Shown: positions 34,459 through 47,019, counted from the first letter of the stretch. The stretch: DNA of 64,000 nucleotides from Choristoneura fumiferana (GCF_025370935.1 NC_133485.1:19183237-19247236); one strand, 5' to 3'. Translations and numbers: made by a program. The notes: generated from the letters alone by a model not told the origin.

Positions 34459-34617
34459 ACCTAACTAACAAAATGTTGGAAAACCCCGACTTTGTCACTT
34501 CAAAGTTGAATATGTCAAAAACATTCAAATCGGTCCACCCGAGAGCTACGGTGCCACAGACAGACACACATAGCGGTCAAACGTATAAAATTCTTCTTTT
34601 TTTGTCGGGGGTTAAAA
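34459..34617 (+). repeat. Dispersed repeat, GCGTCGGGGG family, internally deleted
   Basis: AAAATGTTGGAAAACCCCGA, ATTCAAATCGGTCCACCCG and TTTTTTTGTCGGGGGTTA. Confidence 0.65.
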
Positions 34618-34620
34618 GTT

Positions 34621-34925
34621 CATCATCATCCCAGCCTATATACGTCCCACTGCTGGGCACAGGCCTCCTCTCAGAACAAGAGGTCTTGGGCCATAGTTCC
34701 CACGCGGGCCCAGTGCGGATTGGGAACTTCACACGCACCACTGAATTGCTTCGCAGGTTTGTGCAGGTTTCCTCACGATGTTTTCCTTCACCGCAAAGCT
34801 CGTGGTAAATTTCAAATGTAATTCCGCACATGAATTTCGAAAAACTCAGAGGTGCAAGCCGGGGTTTGAACCACGACCCTCTGCTTGAGAGGCGATAGGT
34901 CAAACCACTAGGCCACCACGGCTTC
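34621..34925 (-). mobile_element. tRNA-headed SINE, full length, inverted
   Basis: Complete family copy with a 6-bp duplication AAAGTT (34615-34620 and 34926-34931), inserted directly at the 3' end of the preceding repeat. Confidence 0.88.
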
Positions 34926-35083
34926 AAAGTTATATCACATTATTATTGTAATATATCTAAAAGGGCTCACAGCTCTTTTAGACTCCAAGTGCCGGCGAAG
35001 CACCAGCAGATGTCCCGTACGCCGACTTCTGGCAGAAGGGTGTGGTCTTTATTTTCGTAGTCTTTTATATTGCTACAATCAAT

Positions 35084-35405
35084 TCATCATCATCATCATC
35101 AGCCCGAAGACGTCCACTGCTGGACAAAGGCTAAACTAACTGCTCGCCACTTGCATCCACCGGTTTCCCGCTACTCTCACGATGTCGTCAGTCCACCTGG
35201 TGGGAGGCCTGCCAACGCTTCGTCTTCCGGTTCGTGGTCGCCACTCGAGGACTTTTCTCCCCCAACGGTTATCTGTTCTTCGAGCGATGTGGCCCGCCCA
35301 TTGCCACTTCAATTTGCATATTTTTCCAGCTATGTCAGTGACTTTAGTTCTTCGACGAATTTCCGTACAATCAATTATGAGAAGATTATACCTATAGCGT
35401 GGCAT
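35084..35405 (-). pseudogene. Non-LTR reverse-transcriptase C-terminal fragment
   Basis: The minus strand still reads EIRRRTKVTDIAGKICKLKW, then WAGHIARRTDNRWGRKVLEW and GRRSVGRPPTRWTDDIVRVA. This is the typical tail of insect endonuclease-reverse transcriptases. The upstream RT and endonuclease domains are missing, so it is a dead 5'-truncated copy. Confidence 0.75.
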
Positions 35406-35848
35406 AAAACATTACTTATAATTGAATTATCACTTACCTGGCAATCGTATGGAGATGTGCACTAGTGGCCACCTTGACGAGTGGCCGATGGGGGGGCCGC
35501 GACGGCCGCGTGGGGGGGCTGTACGTGTACTCCCCCGCCTCCGCACCGGTCAGCCACGACCAATGCTCGGCCATCACAAGCACTAGCACGAGCGCGGGGC
35601 AAACTGAGCTCAGGGTGGGGCAAAATGATTTCAACGTGGGGCAAAATGATTTCAAATGATCAAATTTTCACGGGACACATTTACACAAACTCACTGAAGG
35701 ATAATCTCGTTTTAGAGGTAGGTAATTCGTTTCACTAAAAGTAAATAATATTTAATGTATAATATGTTTCTTTAACACATTCATGTCCTAACGATCATTG
35801 CTTCCTTTACATTTTCCTTAAATATAAACTCGCACTGAAGCTAAATTT

Positions 35849-36532
35849 TTAGGTCGTTTTTGCCTTGTGCCTTGACTGTAAAGAATCAAAGAGTTTTGAG
35901 TCCAGTAAAGTACTTAACTCCAATAAATCTTGTCGGCAACTGAAAACTTTGCAAATCTTCTTCGGATCCCTTAGCTCTAAGGGTGTTAAATTGGACAGCT
36001 TATGAATTATCCGCATCAGCAGAAGTTTCATAACCTCTCGACGCATCCATCTTTCAAGTTACAAGTCTTATTAAATTTTACAACAATGATGGATAACTTG
36101 CACTGCATATCTATCAACTAAAACTTGCGTTAAAACCACCCTTGTGACAGTTCCTCTAAAGTCGAAAGTAACTACGAAAGAAAATGCAAAGATTACCCCA
36201 GCAGATTGTTACTCATTGCAAAATATGCTTAAAGGCTATATGTTAGAATACAAAAGGAACGCAAAATGTATAATTGTAGCTGAGCAATCCGTTGCATTGT
36301 GTAGTTCCCTTCGGAAAATAGCGTTATTAAAGATCCCCCTTGTCGTGCCTACTCCATGTGCTACGTTTGCAATATCGATACCATCGTCCTTTTCAGTTTC
36401 TTCGAGTAAGAGTAAGAGGTTATTACGGATTGTATTAGGGGCAAAGTTGGGAGTAATAAATCTTAAACCCCTTACGGCTGAGAGGTGTTTAGAATTCATG
36501 GCGTCGCTTATGTGCTGTGCCATTTGCCACAT
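35849..36532 (-). pseudogene. Unidentified broken coding-like region
   Basis: The minus strand has two long frames (36532-36236 and 36046-35849) with coding-like composition, such as KHLSAVRGLRFITPNFAPNT and NLTPLELRDPKKICKVF. Stops and frame changes separate them, and no splice sites clearly join them. The family is not recognised. It could be a decayed retrocopy of a host gene or part of an unfamiliar transposon. Confidence 0.3.
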
Positions 36533-37020
36533 GCAGTTTTGGATGACGCATTGTATTGGTTACACTTCAGGCGATATTAAAGCTCTAAGGGATTTAGTAA
36601 ATGCTATTAAAGCTATAAATCTTAGGAGAAATAAAGCGAAAATATTACACTTTAACTTCATTCTCTGGCATGGTCAGACTGTGTTCAGATAGGATTCATA
36701 CGATGTGCTTTTTTGTCTCTCTCCTTTTTGGACAGCCGTGTAAAAGAACCCCTTCAAACTATAAAAACGTCTCAACTAAGGTAAGCGTCCGAGAGCTGGA
36801 CACTGCCCCATCAATATAGGTGACAGTAAGGTGTCATCTATTGGGCATTAGTGTGTCGAGCACTGAGACGTTTATTTTACCATCGATTGTAAAGGATTTT
36901 TCAAAAACAACGGTACGTATTTTTTTTTATATGTCATTGTGATGGTTCATTACGATGTACCTATACCTGCTTAGTTTGTCACTCTATAAATAATTCATCT
37001 ATTTCTATTATCCTCAATTA

Positions 37021-37080
37021 AGGTCCTCACTGAAAATCAGCGCCACGGCTTGCCGTGGCTTTATGCTGAGTGGGGACCTA
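37021..37080. repeat. Hairpin-forming inverted repeat
   Basis: AGGTCCTCACT pairs with AGTGGGGACCT around an inner GCCACGGC-TT-GCCGTGGC stem. Probably the end of a small mobile element. Confidence 0.5.
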
Positions 37081-37130
37081 TTTAGCGTCATGTATGTCTT
37101 CATCTGTTTTATGTTTGTTTATTATGGCGT

Positions 37131-37131
<1 letters not shown>

Positions 37132-37161
<30 letters not shown>

Positions 37162-37168
37162 TTTCTAT
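37132..37168. repeat. (TTTC)n microsatellite
   Basis: About eight TTTC units followed by TTCTTTC. Confidence 0.85.
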
Positions 37169-37689
37169 TATAAATATGGAGGGTCAAGTTTGCCTGCACA
37201 AAAACCCAAGACAAAAACTGACAATGACGATAGCTTAGTAATATCCAAATATACAGCAGCTGCTGTACAAACCGAGAATGCATTCACCGTCACGTTCGTT
37301 TGCTTAACATTTATGACTGATGAATTTGCGAACACAACTTGTGGGGGGCGGAAGCCTGTTGGTGGACTGTGAAATATTATAGACAGTACTGTAATCCTAT
37401 AAAAATGGCGGTATAGTTAACACCTTGTGAAACCTATTGAACTTCATAAAGAACAAATCAATGGTATGGATAGCCGAATGTAAAAAGTGCAAATTATAGA
37501 CTCCCTTAACTAACCTAAGAGACAAGTATTTTTTTTTACATTAAGTAACCAGCATCAAAATAGTAAAACAGCTGCAGCTGGTTATGCCTAACTTTCAATG
37601 ATGGAGTAGCACTGTAGGAAGAAGAAGTAAGCCTTTACAATTTTACAACGTGCTATAATGGGATGCACCTGTCACAGCAAGTAGATTGA

Positions 37690-38446
37690 AGTTTGGAAAA
37701 TACGGCAGCTTGTACGGTTGGTGTATTTTGCTTACTTTAATAGCATTATTTCGTACGGCCTTATTTTATGGGGATCTGCTGCAGACATTGAGTCAATTTT
37801 TATCTTACAAAAGAGAGCAATTAGAGCAATTCATAATTTGAAGACGCGTGAATCTTTAAGATCTTTTTTTAAGGAAACAGATATCCTAACCCTGCCGTCG
37901 CTTTATGTTTTTGAAATAATCATGTATGTTAGGAAGAACATATGCGATTTTCCCACTAACGTCGATAAGCCAAAGGCTACTAGAAACACAGGGAAGCTTA
38001 AAGTTCCATCTTACAGACTGGCTAAAACCAAAAAGTCTTTTCTGGGAAATTGCATACGTTTTTATAATAAAATTCCAAAAATATTATAAATGAAACGGAT
38101 ACAAAATTCAGATCTATTGTCAAGAAGACATTAATATCAAAGGCGTATTATAAAGTTAATGATTATATCATGGACAGGGATATTTGGAAATAATTCCGAT
38201 CCGCATTAGCGATCCCTTCAAATAGCGAACCTACTGTGTTAAAAATAAAGTTGTGTTAAATACTTGTGATGTATATTTAATAATATTGTAAATCTGTTTT
38301 AAAAAAAAAATTATACCTCGTTGAGTTTCTTGCCGGATTCTTCTCAGCAGAGGTTTTTCCGAACCGGTGGTAGATTTTTTTTTGACATTCATAAGTGCTT
38401 GTTATAGCCTAAATTGAATAAAGATATTTTGACTTTGACTTTGACT
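37690..38446 (+). mobile_element. 5'-truncated Jockey-like LINE with RT C-terminus and 3' UTR
   Basis: The frame 37718-38089 encodes YFNSIISYGLILWGSAADI, LQKRAIRAIHNLKTRESLR and GNCIRFYNKIPKIL, the familiar C-terminal part of Jockey/CR1-type reverse transcriptases. A UTR and (GACTTT)n tail end at 38446. The catalytic RT motifs and endonuclease lie beyond the 5' truncation. Confidence 0.8.
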
Positions 38447-38547
38447 TTAACTAATAACCAATGGGTGTGTGTAGAAAGTCTCTGTGTATATACCTGTGTT
38501 TTCTTTACTGCTTGCTATGTGTTGGTGTGCAATAAATAGTTATTGTA

Positions 38548-38781
38548 TTGTATTGTATTGCCGAATATAATTTTGTACCTTTCGGCGTCGAGACCCTTGG
38601 TCCGTGGGGCCCTGGCGCTCTGAGTTTCTTCAAAGATCTATCAAAGAGACTCAGAGATATCACAGGAGACCGAAGATCTGGCAGTTTCCTCGCTCAACGC
38701 ATCCGTCTTGCGATCCAGCGGGGAAATGCTGCCAGCATTTTTGGTACCATGCCGCAGGGTCCATTTATAGATTTATTATAG
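38548..38781 (+). pseudogene. Retrotransposon C-terminal peptide fragment
   Basis: Reads FVPFGVETLGPWGPGALSFF and SGSFLAQRIRLAIQRGNAAS, a tail often seen in lepidopteran non-LTR elements. The same family appears inverted at 52886-53402 and degraded at 16059-16300. Confidence 0.6.
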
Positions 38782-38829
38782 TTTTAGCTTATTTAATTTA
38801 AATGTAGTTTTAGTTTTTTTTATTGTCCC

Positions 38830-40229
38830 TAATATACCTTTTATACTATTTAGTCTAATAAAATTGTATTTATGATTTAAATTATAATTATGAATTTAAT
38901 AGCATCACATTTCATTGCGTATTTATGCATACAACCTATTTTTATTAAACGATAACTGAACCGTCTGACAATATAAGACCCTTGTGCTCTCTCTCCTCGG
39001 AAGTGCCCTGCGTTTCCCCACAATTAACCAAACTTTGTTATCCGTGACAGATGTAAACGCCTCGAGATTAGTGATCTGACGTAAGCACATTCTTGTCATT
39101 GGTAAACTAGTTTAATTACCAAACTTATATGTACTGTTAATGCTCGCAATGTCATGTATGGCCTGCAGGAATATAAACTTTACCTTGATAAAAGTACAAT
39201 ATTTTATTTATACATATTGTAGCTTATAAATAAAATATTTTTTTTAATTGCTTTTAAATGTTTTGCATTTATAGAGCTTTACACACGCACACATACTCAA
39301 ACACAGACGTACTCGGTACACGCTTAATTGGCTGTCAAAGTATTTTATTTGAAGATAAACTCTACAGTTTTAAATAATAAAATATTTGTAAGGGAAATAG
39401 ACGTGGGCAGAGAGAAGGGCATCTGCTGTAACTAGTCCCATATATGGTACTTAGATATATTACTTCGTTTGAAGTTAAAAAAAATGCAGTTTTTTAATTA
39501 AAAGTAAAGGTACGTGGCACATGCAACAAATCAATATCCATTCGCAATTGGGATTGAAATACATCGAAAACCATTTCCCGTTTGAAGTTCCACTTTCCTA
39601 AATTACCTCTCCACATGCATTCAGTTTGGAAATGAACAACAATGGCACCCCTGAAGGGGCGATGTAGTTTCACACCGAATTAAGTCCAGTGAGGGGTGAA
39701 AAATGCATTCCATTTTTAAGAAAGTCTGAGTATGTACCGAAAATCCTGGATTGGGTGCATTGTATTTTGAAAGTAATGTGAACCTTTTTAGTTCAGTACA
39801 TCGTTGTGTTGTGGGTTGTGGGCGAGCAGGGTAAAGTTTGAAGATTATAAAATTCAAATGAACGGTTTAGGAGTGATATGAACTCCTAACCTTAATATAG
39901 AACTAATAAAGAGATAACGTATGTAACTTAACTGTTAGAGAGAGATTAACTATCCAGTAACACAAAACACATCAATGATTTTTCACGAACTTTAATTTGG
40001 GACCTACTTAAGATCGAATATCTGTCATTTTGTGTGATAACTCAAAGGATTTTTTGACGAAATGGGTCCCAAATTAACGGCTCAACGGCAGGAGGCTTTA
40101 AGTTTATGTATTAATTTTTTGCGATAGTTTTTTCCTTTTTTCCCTGCAGAGCACAAAATAGTTTTAGTTATTATAACAATGACTACGTTTGTTTACTTTT
40201 TTTCTGTATCGGTATCTATCATAACTATC
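38830..40229. other. Gene-free DNA with no clear repeat family
   Basis: AT-rich. A short inverted pair TAATTTGGGACC/GGTCCCAAATTA (39990-40077) is the only structure noted. Confidence 0.5.
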
Positions 40230-40452
40230 ATAATACTAGCTTTTGCCCGCGGCTTCTCCCGCTTGGAATTCGGTTATCGCGCGCTGTTCCCTCGGGAACT
40301 GTGCATTTTTCCGGGATAAAAAGTAGCATATGTCACTCTCTGGCCCATAAACTAACTCTATGCCAAAAATCACATCGATCCGTCGGTCCGTTTTGACGTG
40401 AAAGACGGACAAACATACAAACACACACGCTTTCGCATTTATAATAATAGTA
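40230..40452 (-). repeat. RTE-like repeat (GCGGGCAAAAGCTAGT family), inverted
   Basis: ACTAGCTTTTGCCCGCGGCT to CACGCTTTCGCATTTATAAT; complete relative to 29615-29835. Confidence 0.7.
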
Positions 40453-41074
40453 TTTATTCACTTACTTAATATTAGTAAGTATTTAATATTTTTCGCGCCA
40501 ACCCCTACTGCATCTCCACAAACTAATCATAGATATCACAATCCCTAAACAGCAACAGTCCGTAATTTCGCAAAGTAATCATGATTTATTTAATCAATTG
40601 TAAGAACCCCACCTCCGTGATGTCCCATCTTACCCCACTGAGTACCATCGTGCCCCAACTATTTTCCAATTTACCCCAACCAGACCACATTTAGAGTTGA
40701 GTTTTTATTTAGCAAGTCATTGCAAATGTGTAGTTATTGTCAATTGGAACAGAATTAAATTTTGAAATTATCTTGATAATATTGAGTAAATTATTATTTT
40801 ATTTTTCTTAAAAATACCTGCCAAAGGCAAGTGATCTTTAACCTTCGCTGTTGTGGTTTTCTTTATAAAAGTCTGTAAATAACGTCGGCCTTTGCCCAGC
40901 AGTGGGACATAGGCTACATAAAAAAAAGTTACATTATAGTTTTCATCTTCATCGAACATCGACGCTACATGAAAATTAACCGTGCAATATTTCACGACTC
41001 TAAACTCTTGAAATTCCAAGATTTTATCGCGATCCCGTGCGAATATTATCGGGAAAAAAGTACCGTATATTCAA

Positions 41075-41315
41075 GACGACCGGCTGGCCAAGTGGTTAGA
41101 GAACCTGACTACGAAGCATGAGGTCCCGGGTTCGATTCCGCCTGAATAATACGAATGTTTGTTCTCGGGTCTTGAATGTTTAATATGTGTTTAAGTACGT
41201 ATTTATCTGTATAAGTATGTTTATCCGTTGCCTATTTAGTATCCCCAGTACAAGCTTGGGTTAGTTTGTGACTAGGTCAATTGATGTTAAGTTTCCCATG
41301 ATATTTATAATTATT
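41075..41315 (+). mobile_element. tRNA-headed SINE (CCGGATGGCCGAGTGG family), deleted copy
   Basis: Head CCGGCTGGCCAAGTGG and body GTTCTCGGGTCTTGAATG. A deletion removes the segment right after the B-box. Confidence 0.75.
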
Positions 41316-42440
41316 TAAGTCGTCCACTTACCTACATATCTACAAAATTACAAGACATACTCACAAACCTTAGCATTTAACTCTGAACCTAAAAATGTTA
41401 TGTAAACAAAGTAAAATTACATTAAATCAGTAAATATTGATTATTTGCATCCAACGGAACCCTAAACAGTTTCCAAAACGTAATATCTAGTCAAACACAA
41501 TAAACTGAAGTTCATTATCACGTCGACTGTACTGCAATACAAATTAAGCTCTAAATCAATTAGCTAAGATACAAATTGAAATGAACAATAATGCGCTCAC
41601 AATACATTGAAAATTGGGGGTTAAAATGATTGGGGTAAGGTTTAAATTGGGGAAAATTGGGACAAGAAGGGGTGAGACCCTAGGTTAGACTGTCTGTATG
41701 CATCTCGGACTGATAAAATTAAAAGTATCTATATGCAGTACATTTGCATAGGTTTGTAATTTTATGGCGCTTCGCTGTATTTTTACCCGACTACCGAAGT
41801 AGAGTTATGTGGGAGCGCATGTATATCTATTTGGCTACAAAGATGAGGCGTGCGTGAAAAAAGTATAAAGTTTTTTTTTTAATTGTAACAATTAATATAC
41901 ATGTTACATATAGCACTTTTAAACTACGGTTTTCACAAGAATATCGAAAAAGTATGAAAAAAAATGAATAAAAAACTTTTGCGAAACCATAGAATTTCAG
42001 TTTAATTAGTCTTATTGTTTTACACGTGCAAAGCCGCGAGAAAAGGCTAGTCTTTTTTTATGTTGTTATAAAAATGTATCAAAAATAATATAGCATGATT
42101 AAAACTAATTCCCTTTGTTATACAATAACTTTCTGAATTTTCAGACTTACTCTTTTATAAAGTTCCAACCAATCACCTGTTAAATTCTTGATACTTTACT
42201 CTTACGATCAAGGGTGGCGCCACTGTCATATAAAATGCAACAAGTTTCCATGGAAACACATTAGTTCCGAATTTATCCACCCGCATTAACCCTAGGTGGT
42301 GCAGCATGACTCATAGTAAAACCCAACTCGCACAGACATGAGTATTCATAGACAAGTTGGTTTATGTATGTGTGCGGTTAGGGTTGATACACACTTGGGA
42401 AAAAGTTTAAAGATGATTTTCAAAAACTTTTGTATTCACC

Positions 42441-42540
42441 ATCCCATGTCATCCCAGCTATGTGCACAGGCCTCCTCTCAGCATGAAAGGGCTTGGGCCG
42501 CAGTTCCAACGCGGGCCTAGAGACGATTGGGAACTGCACC
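42441..42540 (-). repeat. SINE 3' fragment (GCCGTGGTGGCCTAGTGG family)
   Basis: TCATCCCAGCTATGTGCACA, GCCTCCTCTCAGCATGAAAG and ATTGGGAACTGCACC. Confidence 0.6.
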
Positions 42541-42689
42541 CATATTATATTATTCATAATGTTGTACCTGTGGTTTGATTTTTCAATAACACAGAAAGGG
42601 GGAACGTTTATAATATTACGGGGTTATTCATTCACAACCAATGCTTGGTCGGTAAAAATATGTTTACGAATAAAATAACCGAATCGTCG

Positions 42690-42853
42690 TCGAAAAGTTG
42701 GAAAACTCCCGATATTGTCATTTCAAAATGTAATATCTCAAAAATGGCTTAACTTATTTAATGAAATCTATGTTTTGAGAGCTACAATGCCACAGACATA
42801 CAAATAGACATTGACGCTAAACTTAAAACACCCCACTTTTTGCGTCGGGGGTC
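42690..42853 (+). repeat. Dispersed repeat, GCGTCGGGGG family
   Basis: AAAGTTGGAAAACTCCCGAT to CACTTTTTGCGTCGGGGG. Confidence 0.6.
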
Positions 42854-43327
42854 CAAAAAAGACACCTTCCACTTTCATTTTCGAAATCCCCAAACGTTCC
42901 TAACTCAAAATTTACCCGTTTTAAAAACACCTTTTTAAAACCACTGCATACCTACAAAAAAATCTTATCTCAATGGCATAAATTCTTTGTTGCCTGCATT
43001 ACTATCGCGGTAGTTGTTGTTGGCACTGTTGGTGCAAACTAGAGCAGCAAATCACTACATCACGTAACAAACAACCTTATACCATTGTAATAAGTCTTCT
43101 ACCAAGTGCATTGCTATCGTTGTTGTTCTATGCAACATTACGAGTGCAATGCCATTGTGTGAAGTAAGAAAGAACTTTATGCCAATGTCAAAAGGGCTTT
43201 GCTGAGTGCATTGTTGTTTTGGTTGCAATATGCAATGTTATGGGTGCAAGATTTGACAGGCGGTGCCGCCGTTTTATGAGAAATCGATTCGCTGTTGGTA
43301 AACACTTGCACTTTGCGAGTGTTTATA

Positions 43328-43500
43328 TCATCATCATCATCTCAGCCAGCCGTAGGACGTCCACTGTTGGACATAGGCCCTATAGACCTCCAGTTTCTTC
43401 GCTTGGAAGCTACCTGCAGACACGGCAAACCTGCGGCTTTGACCAGGCCATCTCTACATCTCGTTGGTGGACGTCCTGCTGTGCTTTCGGCTTCTGTTGA
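43328..43500 (-). repeat. Non-LTR RT 3' fragment, diverged
   Basis: ATCATCATCATCTCAGCCAG, AGGACGTCCACTGTTGGACA and TCTCGTTGGTGGACGTCC. Confidence 0.5.
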
Positions 43501-43517
43501 TTTAGTTAATCAGCCGT

Positions 43518-43735
43518 GAAGCTGTAGTAGCTTAGTGGTTCGATCTACGGCCTCTTAAACAGAGGATCGAGGATTCAAATCCAGGCTTGCACTTCTTAGT
43601 TTTTCGAAAATCATGTCTGAAATTACATTGGAAATTTTGATACGCACTCGCGTGGCGTGAGACCGCTGGGTCAAGCCTTCTTTTTCTGAGAGGAGGCCTG
43701 TGCCTTGCAATGCGACGTTAGAAGATAAGATGGAT
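43518..43735 (+). repeat. Diverged SINE (GCCGTGGTGGCCTAGTGG family)
   Basis: GTAGCTTAGTGGTTCGATCT, CACTTCTTAGTTTTTCGAAA and CTGAGAGGAGGCCTGTGCC are kept. The central segment is deleted. Confidence 0.6.
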
Positions 43736-44467
43736 ATAAGTAAAAGTGGAATTTGTCGATAGAAACTTTTGGACATAATTTTACTAGTTAATATCACATT
43801 TGAACCGTTTATTTATGCAGTTTTGCTACACCATTAGTGTACGATTCAGTTTTGCAACTTCCTTACGATTTATAGTCGATAAGTAGGTATATTAACAAGT
43901 TTTCGGATACTTTTATGAGACCTTGATTCTGTACAGCCAAGCACAACGTGTAAACAAAGGCAAAAAACGAACTACAGCCGCAACTATCAAAACGCGTCGT
44001 AACCGACCAATCACAATCACTAGCACAATTTGACAGTTCACACGTTCCAAACTTCAAATTAGTTTGTTTTTCGTTGCATTTGGCGCGCTGGCGTCGGCGG
44101 CCGCGTTGCGACTAAACTCGCGCGGCGAGGGCTCGCCTTGCTCCCTGTCATGGGGGTTCTTGATACTTATTTCAACAGTTTTTTGTTCGGTTCGAAATTT
44201 GAAAATAAACTAACGTTTAATTTTTGAATGGCAAAATCAAGAAAGCAGGCCACAAAGGGCTTTTTACATGCCTTATTTATACTGCCAGCGCTCTTGGAAA
44301 GATCATTACTACCAAGAGAAATGCGCCGCACGAAACTTGGCAGAAAGTAATTTTCTCAAAACAGATCAATGGCAAAAGTGGTTTTATACGGTAATATATA
44401 TACGAGTGGTACCTACTTTAAATAATCGAAATGCTTGTAGGTGATGTTAGTATAGAAATCAATACAT

Positions 44468-44745
44468 TTATTTATTTTTACGACTGGATGGCAAACGAGC
44501 AAGTGGGCCTCCTGATGGTAAGAGATCACCACCGCCCATAAACATCTGCAACACCAGGGGTATTGCAGACGCGTTGCCAACCTAGAGGCCTAAGATGGGA
44601 TACCTCACGTGCCAGTAATTTCACCGGCTGTCTTACTCTCCACGCCAAAACACAACAGTGCAAGCACTGCTGCTTCACGGCAGGATTAGCGAGCAAGATG
44701 GTGGTAGCAATCCGGGCGGACCTTGCACAAGGTCTTACCACCAAT
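44468..44745 (-). repeat. Interspersed repeat, GTGAAGCAGCAGTGC family, long copy
   Basis: TTTATTTTTACGACTGGATG, TAAGAGATCACCACCGCCCA, then to ACCTTGCACAAGGTCTTACC. Confidence 0.7.
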
Positions 44746-45630
44746 ATAAAGGTACCTAATATGATTTCATCAAAAATTACGTCGTAAAAGTATTAAGATC
44801 AGTATTTGGCCATTAATTACTATTATATTCTATACATCCGGCTACGTTAACTCAAACATAACTTTAGAAAAATACCTATAAGCTACAATTAAAATGATTC
44901 GAGATATTATTACTCTTTATCTTAACAACTAAACAAAAATAATTGCCTAAACCCTTAAACGTGTAGCTCACGCTTAGGCCATGGACCTAAAACTTTATTT
45001 TTTTATTTCTCCCATCTTTTATAAAGTCCTTTTTTTAAATCAGATAATAATTTCGGCCTTTATATGACCCACTGCTGAGCACAGACTTCCTTTCAAAATG
45101 AGACAAGGTACCTACCTACCTATATTCATATTGTTTATACATACATTAATTAGATATAAAAATTTAAATATATTGCGACGCCCTTGCAGGGTAGTACTTT
45201 GCATGACATTTATAACTACGGAATGTGTTAAATAAATAAAAATAAACTGAAAATCCTATTTATGAATCTGACCACTAGGCTCAGACACAAGTATCAAAAC
45301 TCGTCGGTCGCGCGACAGTCACCCCGAGTCCAGCGCCCCTTCATTCATAGTGAGGGGAGGGGTGACCTTGGATAAACCACGTGAACATAGTAAGCATGCT
45401 AGGACTGTCAGGTCTCGGAGTAACTGGCTGGTCAGAACAGATAAGTAAAAACATGTCATGTAATGAAAGCGGGATTTTGACGTTCACTCATACATTTTCA
45501 TTCATTCTCTTTTAGGGCCAGTACAGACAGACTGCCATTATACTTTTCGTTGCAGTTCGATTGCAGTCGGCACAACTGCACTCTGACTGCAATTGAAATG
45601 TATGCAGTCGGCAGTTGGTAGTTACGTTGC

Positions 45631-45951
45631 AATGAACTAAAATAATTTCCTTGCTCACCCGCGACCTTACGATAGCTAAGCTTATGCAAAATATGCGTGT
45701 TCATGCAGTTCCTCCACCTCCACACTGTAAGAACACACACAAATCACACAAACCCATCTATCACCACCACCACACTACACTGACGCGTTTCGAACTCAAC
45801 CAGAGCTCATCTTCAGAGTGACACAACCGTACACCATGCTACCAGTTGTTAGACCAAACAACTGTTGTGTTGTGTGCATGAACACGCATATTTTGCATAA
45901 GCTTAGCTATCGTAAGGTCGCGGGTGAGCAAGGAAATTATTTTAGTTCATT
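45631..45951. repeat. Perfect 77-bp inverted repeat with 167-bp loop, Penelope-like
   Basis: 45631-45707 and 45875-45951 are exact reverse complements over 77 bp (from AATGAACTAAAATAATTTCC). The loop carries the hammerhead-like motif at 45778-45820. A related, decayed copy lies at about 54800-54995. Confidence 0.7.
45778..45820 (-). ncRNA. Hammerhead-ribozyme-like motif of Penelope type
   Basis: On the minus strand, CACT (stem I) is followed by CTGAAGAT, a GAGCTC/GAGTTC stem II with loop TGGT, then GAAAC, GCGTC and the closing AGTG of stem I. Penelope-like retroelements are known to carry minimal hammerheads with a very short stem III. The catalytic core here departs from CUGAUGA, so activity is uncertain. 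Confidence 0.45.
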
Positions 45952-46121
45952 GATATGGACCTCCGCAAAGTAACGCCTGATTCAATAAATTAGTTACGTT
46001 GCAGTTGGAATGTATCCGTCTGTACTGGCCCATATTGAAATCAAAAGGTAGGTAACATGTAGGTTGCTACACTTCAACTCTCGTGGCAAAACCTATACCT
46101 ATTCACACCTAACCTAACCAA

Positions 46122-46345
46122 CAAAAAGTTGGAAAACCCTCGACTTTGTCACTTCAAAGTTCAATATCTCAAAAACGGCTAACCGATTTTGATAAAAAAT
46201 ATCTAAGAACCATGGCTAAAAAACCTGCTTTCAAATAATAAAAACCCCATTCACATCGGTCCACCCGTTTAAGAGCTACGGTGCCACAGACAGACACACA
46301 TAGCGGTCAAACTTATAACCCCCTCTTTTTGCGTCGGGGATTAAA
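46122..46345 (+). repeat. Dispersed repeat, GCGTCGGGGG family
   Basis: AACCAACAAAAAGTTGGAAA to CTCTTTTTGCGTCGGGGA. A second copy follows directly in tandem. Confidence 0.7.
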
Positions 46346-46348
46346 AAA

Positions 46349-46553
46349 AGTTGAAAAACCATTGGCACTGCCATTTCAGAGTTCAAATATCTCAATTGCT
46401 GAACTAATGAAAGCTAAAGACCACTGCACAAAAACTCACTTTCACGTAAAAAACCGTATCGAAATTGGTCCATCCGTTTGAGAGCTACGATGCCACAGAC
46501 AGACAGACATGTGTCAAAATTATAATACCCCTCTTTGTGCGTCGGGGGTTAAT
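46349..46553 (+). repeat. Dispersed repeat, GCGTCGGGGG family, diverged tandem copy
   Basis: AGTTGAAAAACCATTGGCAC to CTCTTTGTGCGTCGGGGG. Confidence 0.65.
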
Positions 46554-47019
46554 TTTTTTTCCAAGTTAATGTACTTTGAACTCTATTGCAAATAATTTAA
46601 CACCGAACAGGTCGCATTTTCATAGTACCTCCCCCTTAATATATTTGACAATCGCAACGCATTGTCCCCTTAGCCATTAAGGGGATGCATGGCCACGCGC
46701 AGCCCCCGGTGTTCGTGGCGTTTGGGGTTCCGTAGGCTAAATACAAGATGGAATAGACCACAGTAGCCTGGATTCAACAATTTATCTTTGAGTGTGTCTT
46801 CGGATACAACTTTTCTCAGTTAGCGTTAAACAAAATGTCCTCCGTATTTTGCGATTTTGGCACTTCTGTCACATGTGGACATCCACCAAAGCATAGTGCA
46901 AAGAGTTAGCAGAGGAGTGACCTGACATAGCGATAGAACGAGAGCTATGGAGGTCAAGAGGGCCTTTGTCGAACAATGGGACACATATATAGGCTATTTA
47001 AAAATGTATAAATGTCATA

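Larger units (their letters stand above)
45515..46031. mobile_element. TIR element carrying a nested perfect palindrome
   Basis: The ends are GGGCCAGTACAGAC and, inverted, GTCTGTACTGGCCC, followed by GTTGCAGT-rich subterminal repeats. The interior is interrupted by the palindromic segment 45631-45951. Confidence 0.65.

Noticed and set aside
44526..44744. Repeated peptide with ARIATTILLANPAVKQQCLHC (also at 4977, 56439 and 63060)
   Set aside because: Translation of an interspersed repeat, open by chance; no start context, splicing or domain.
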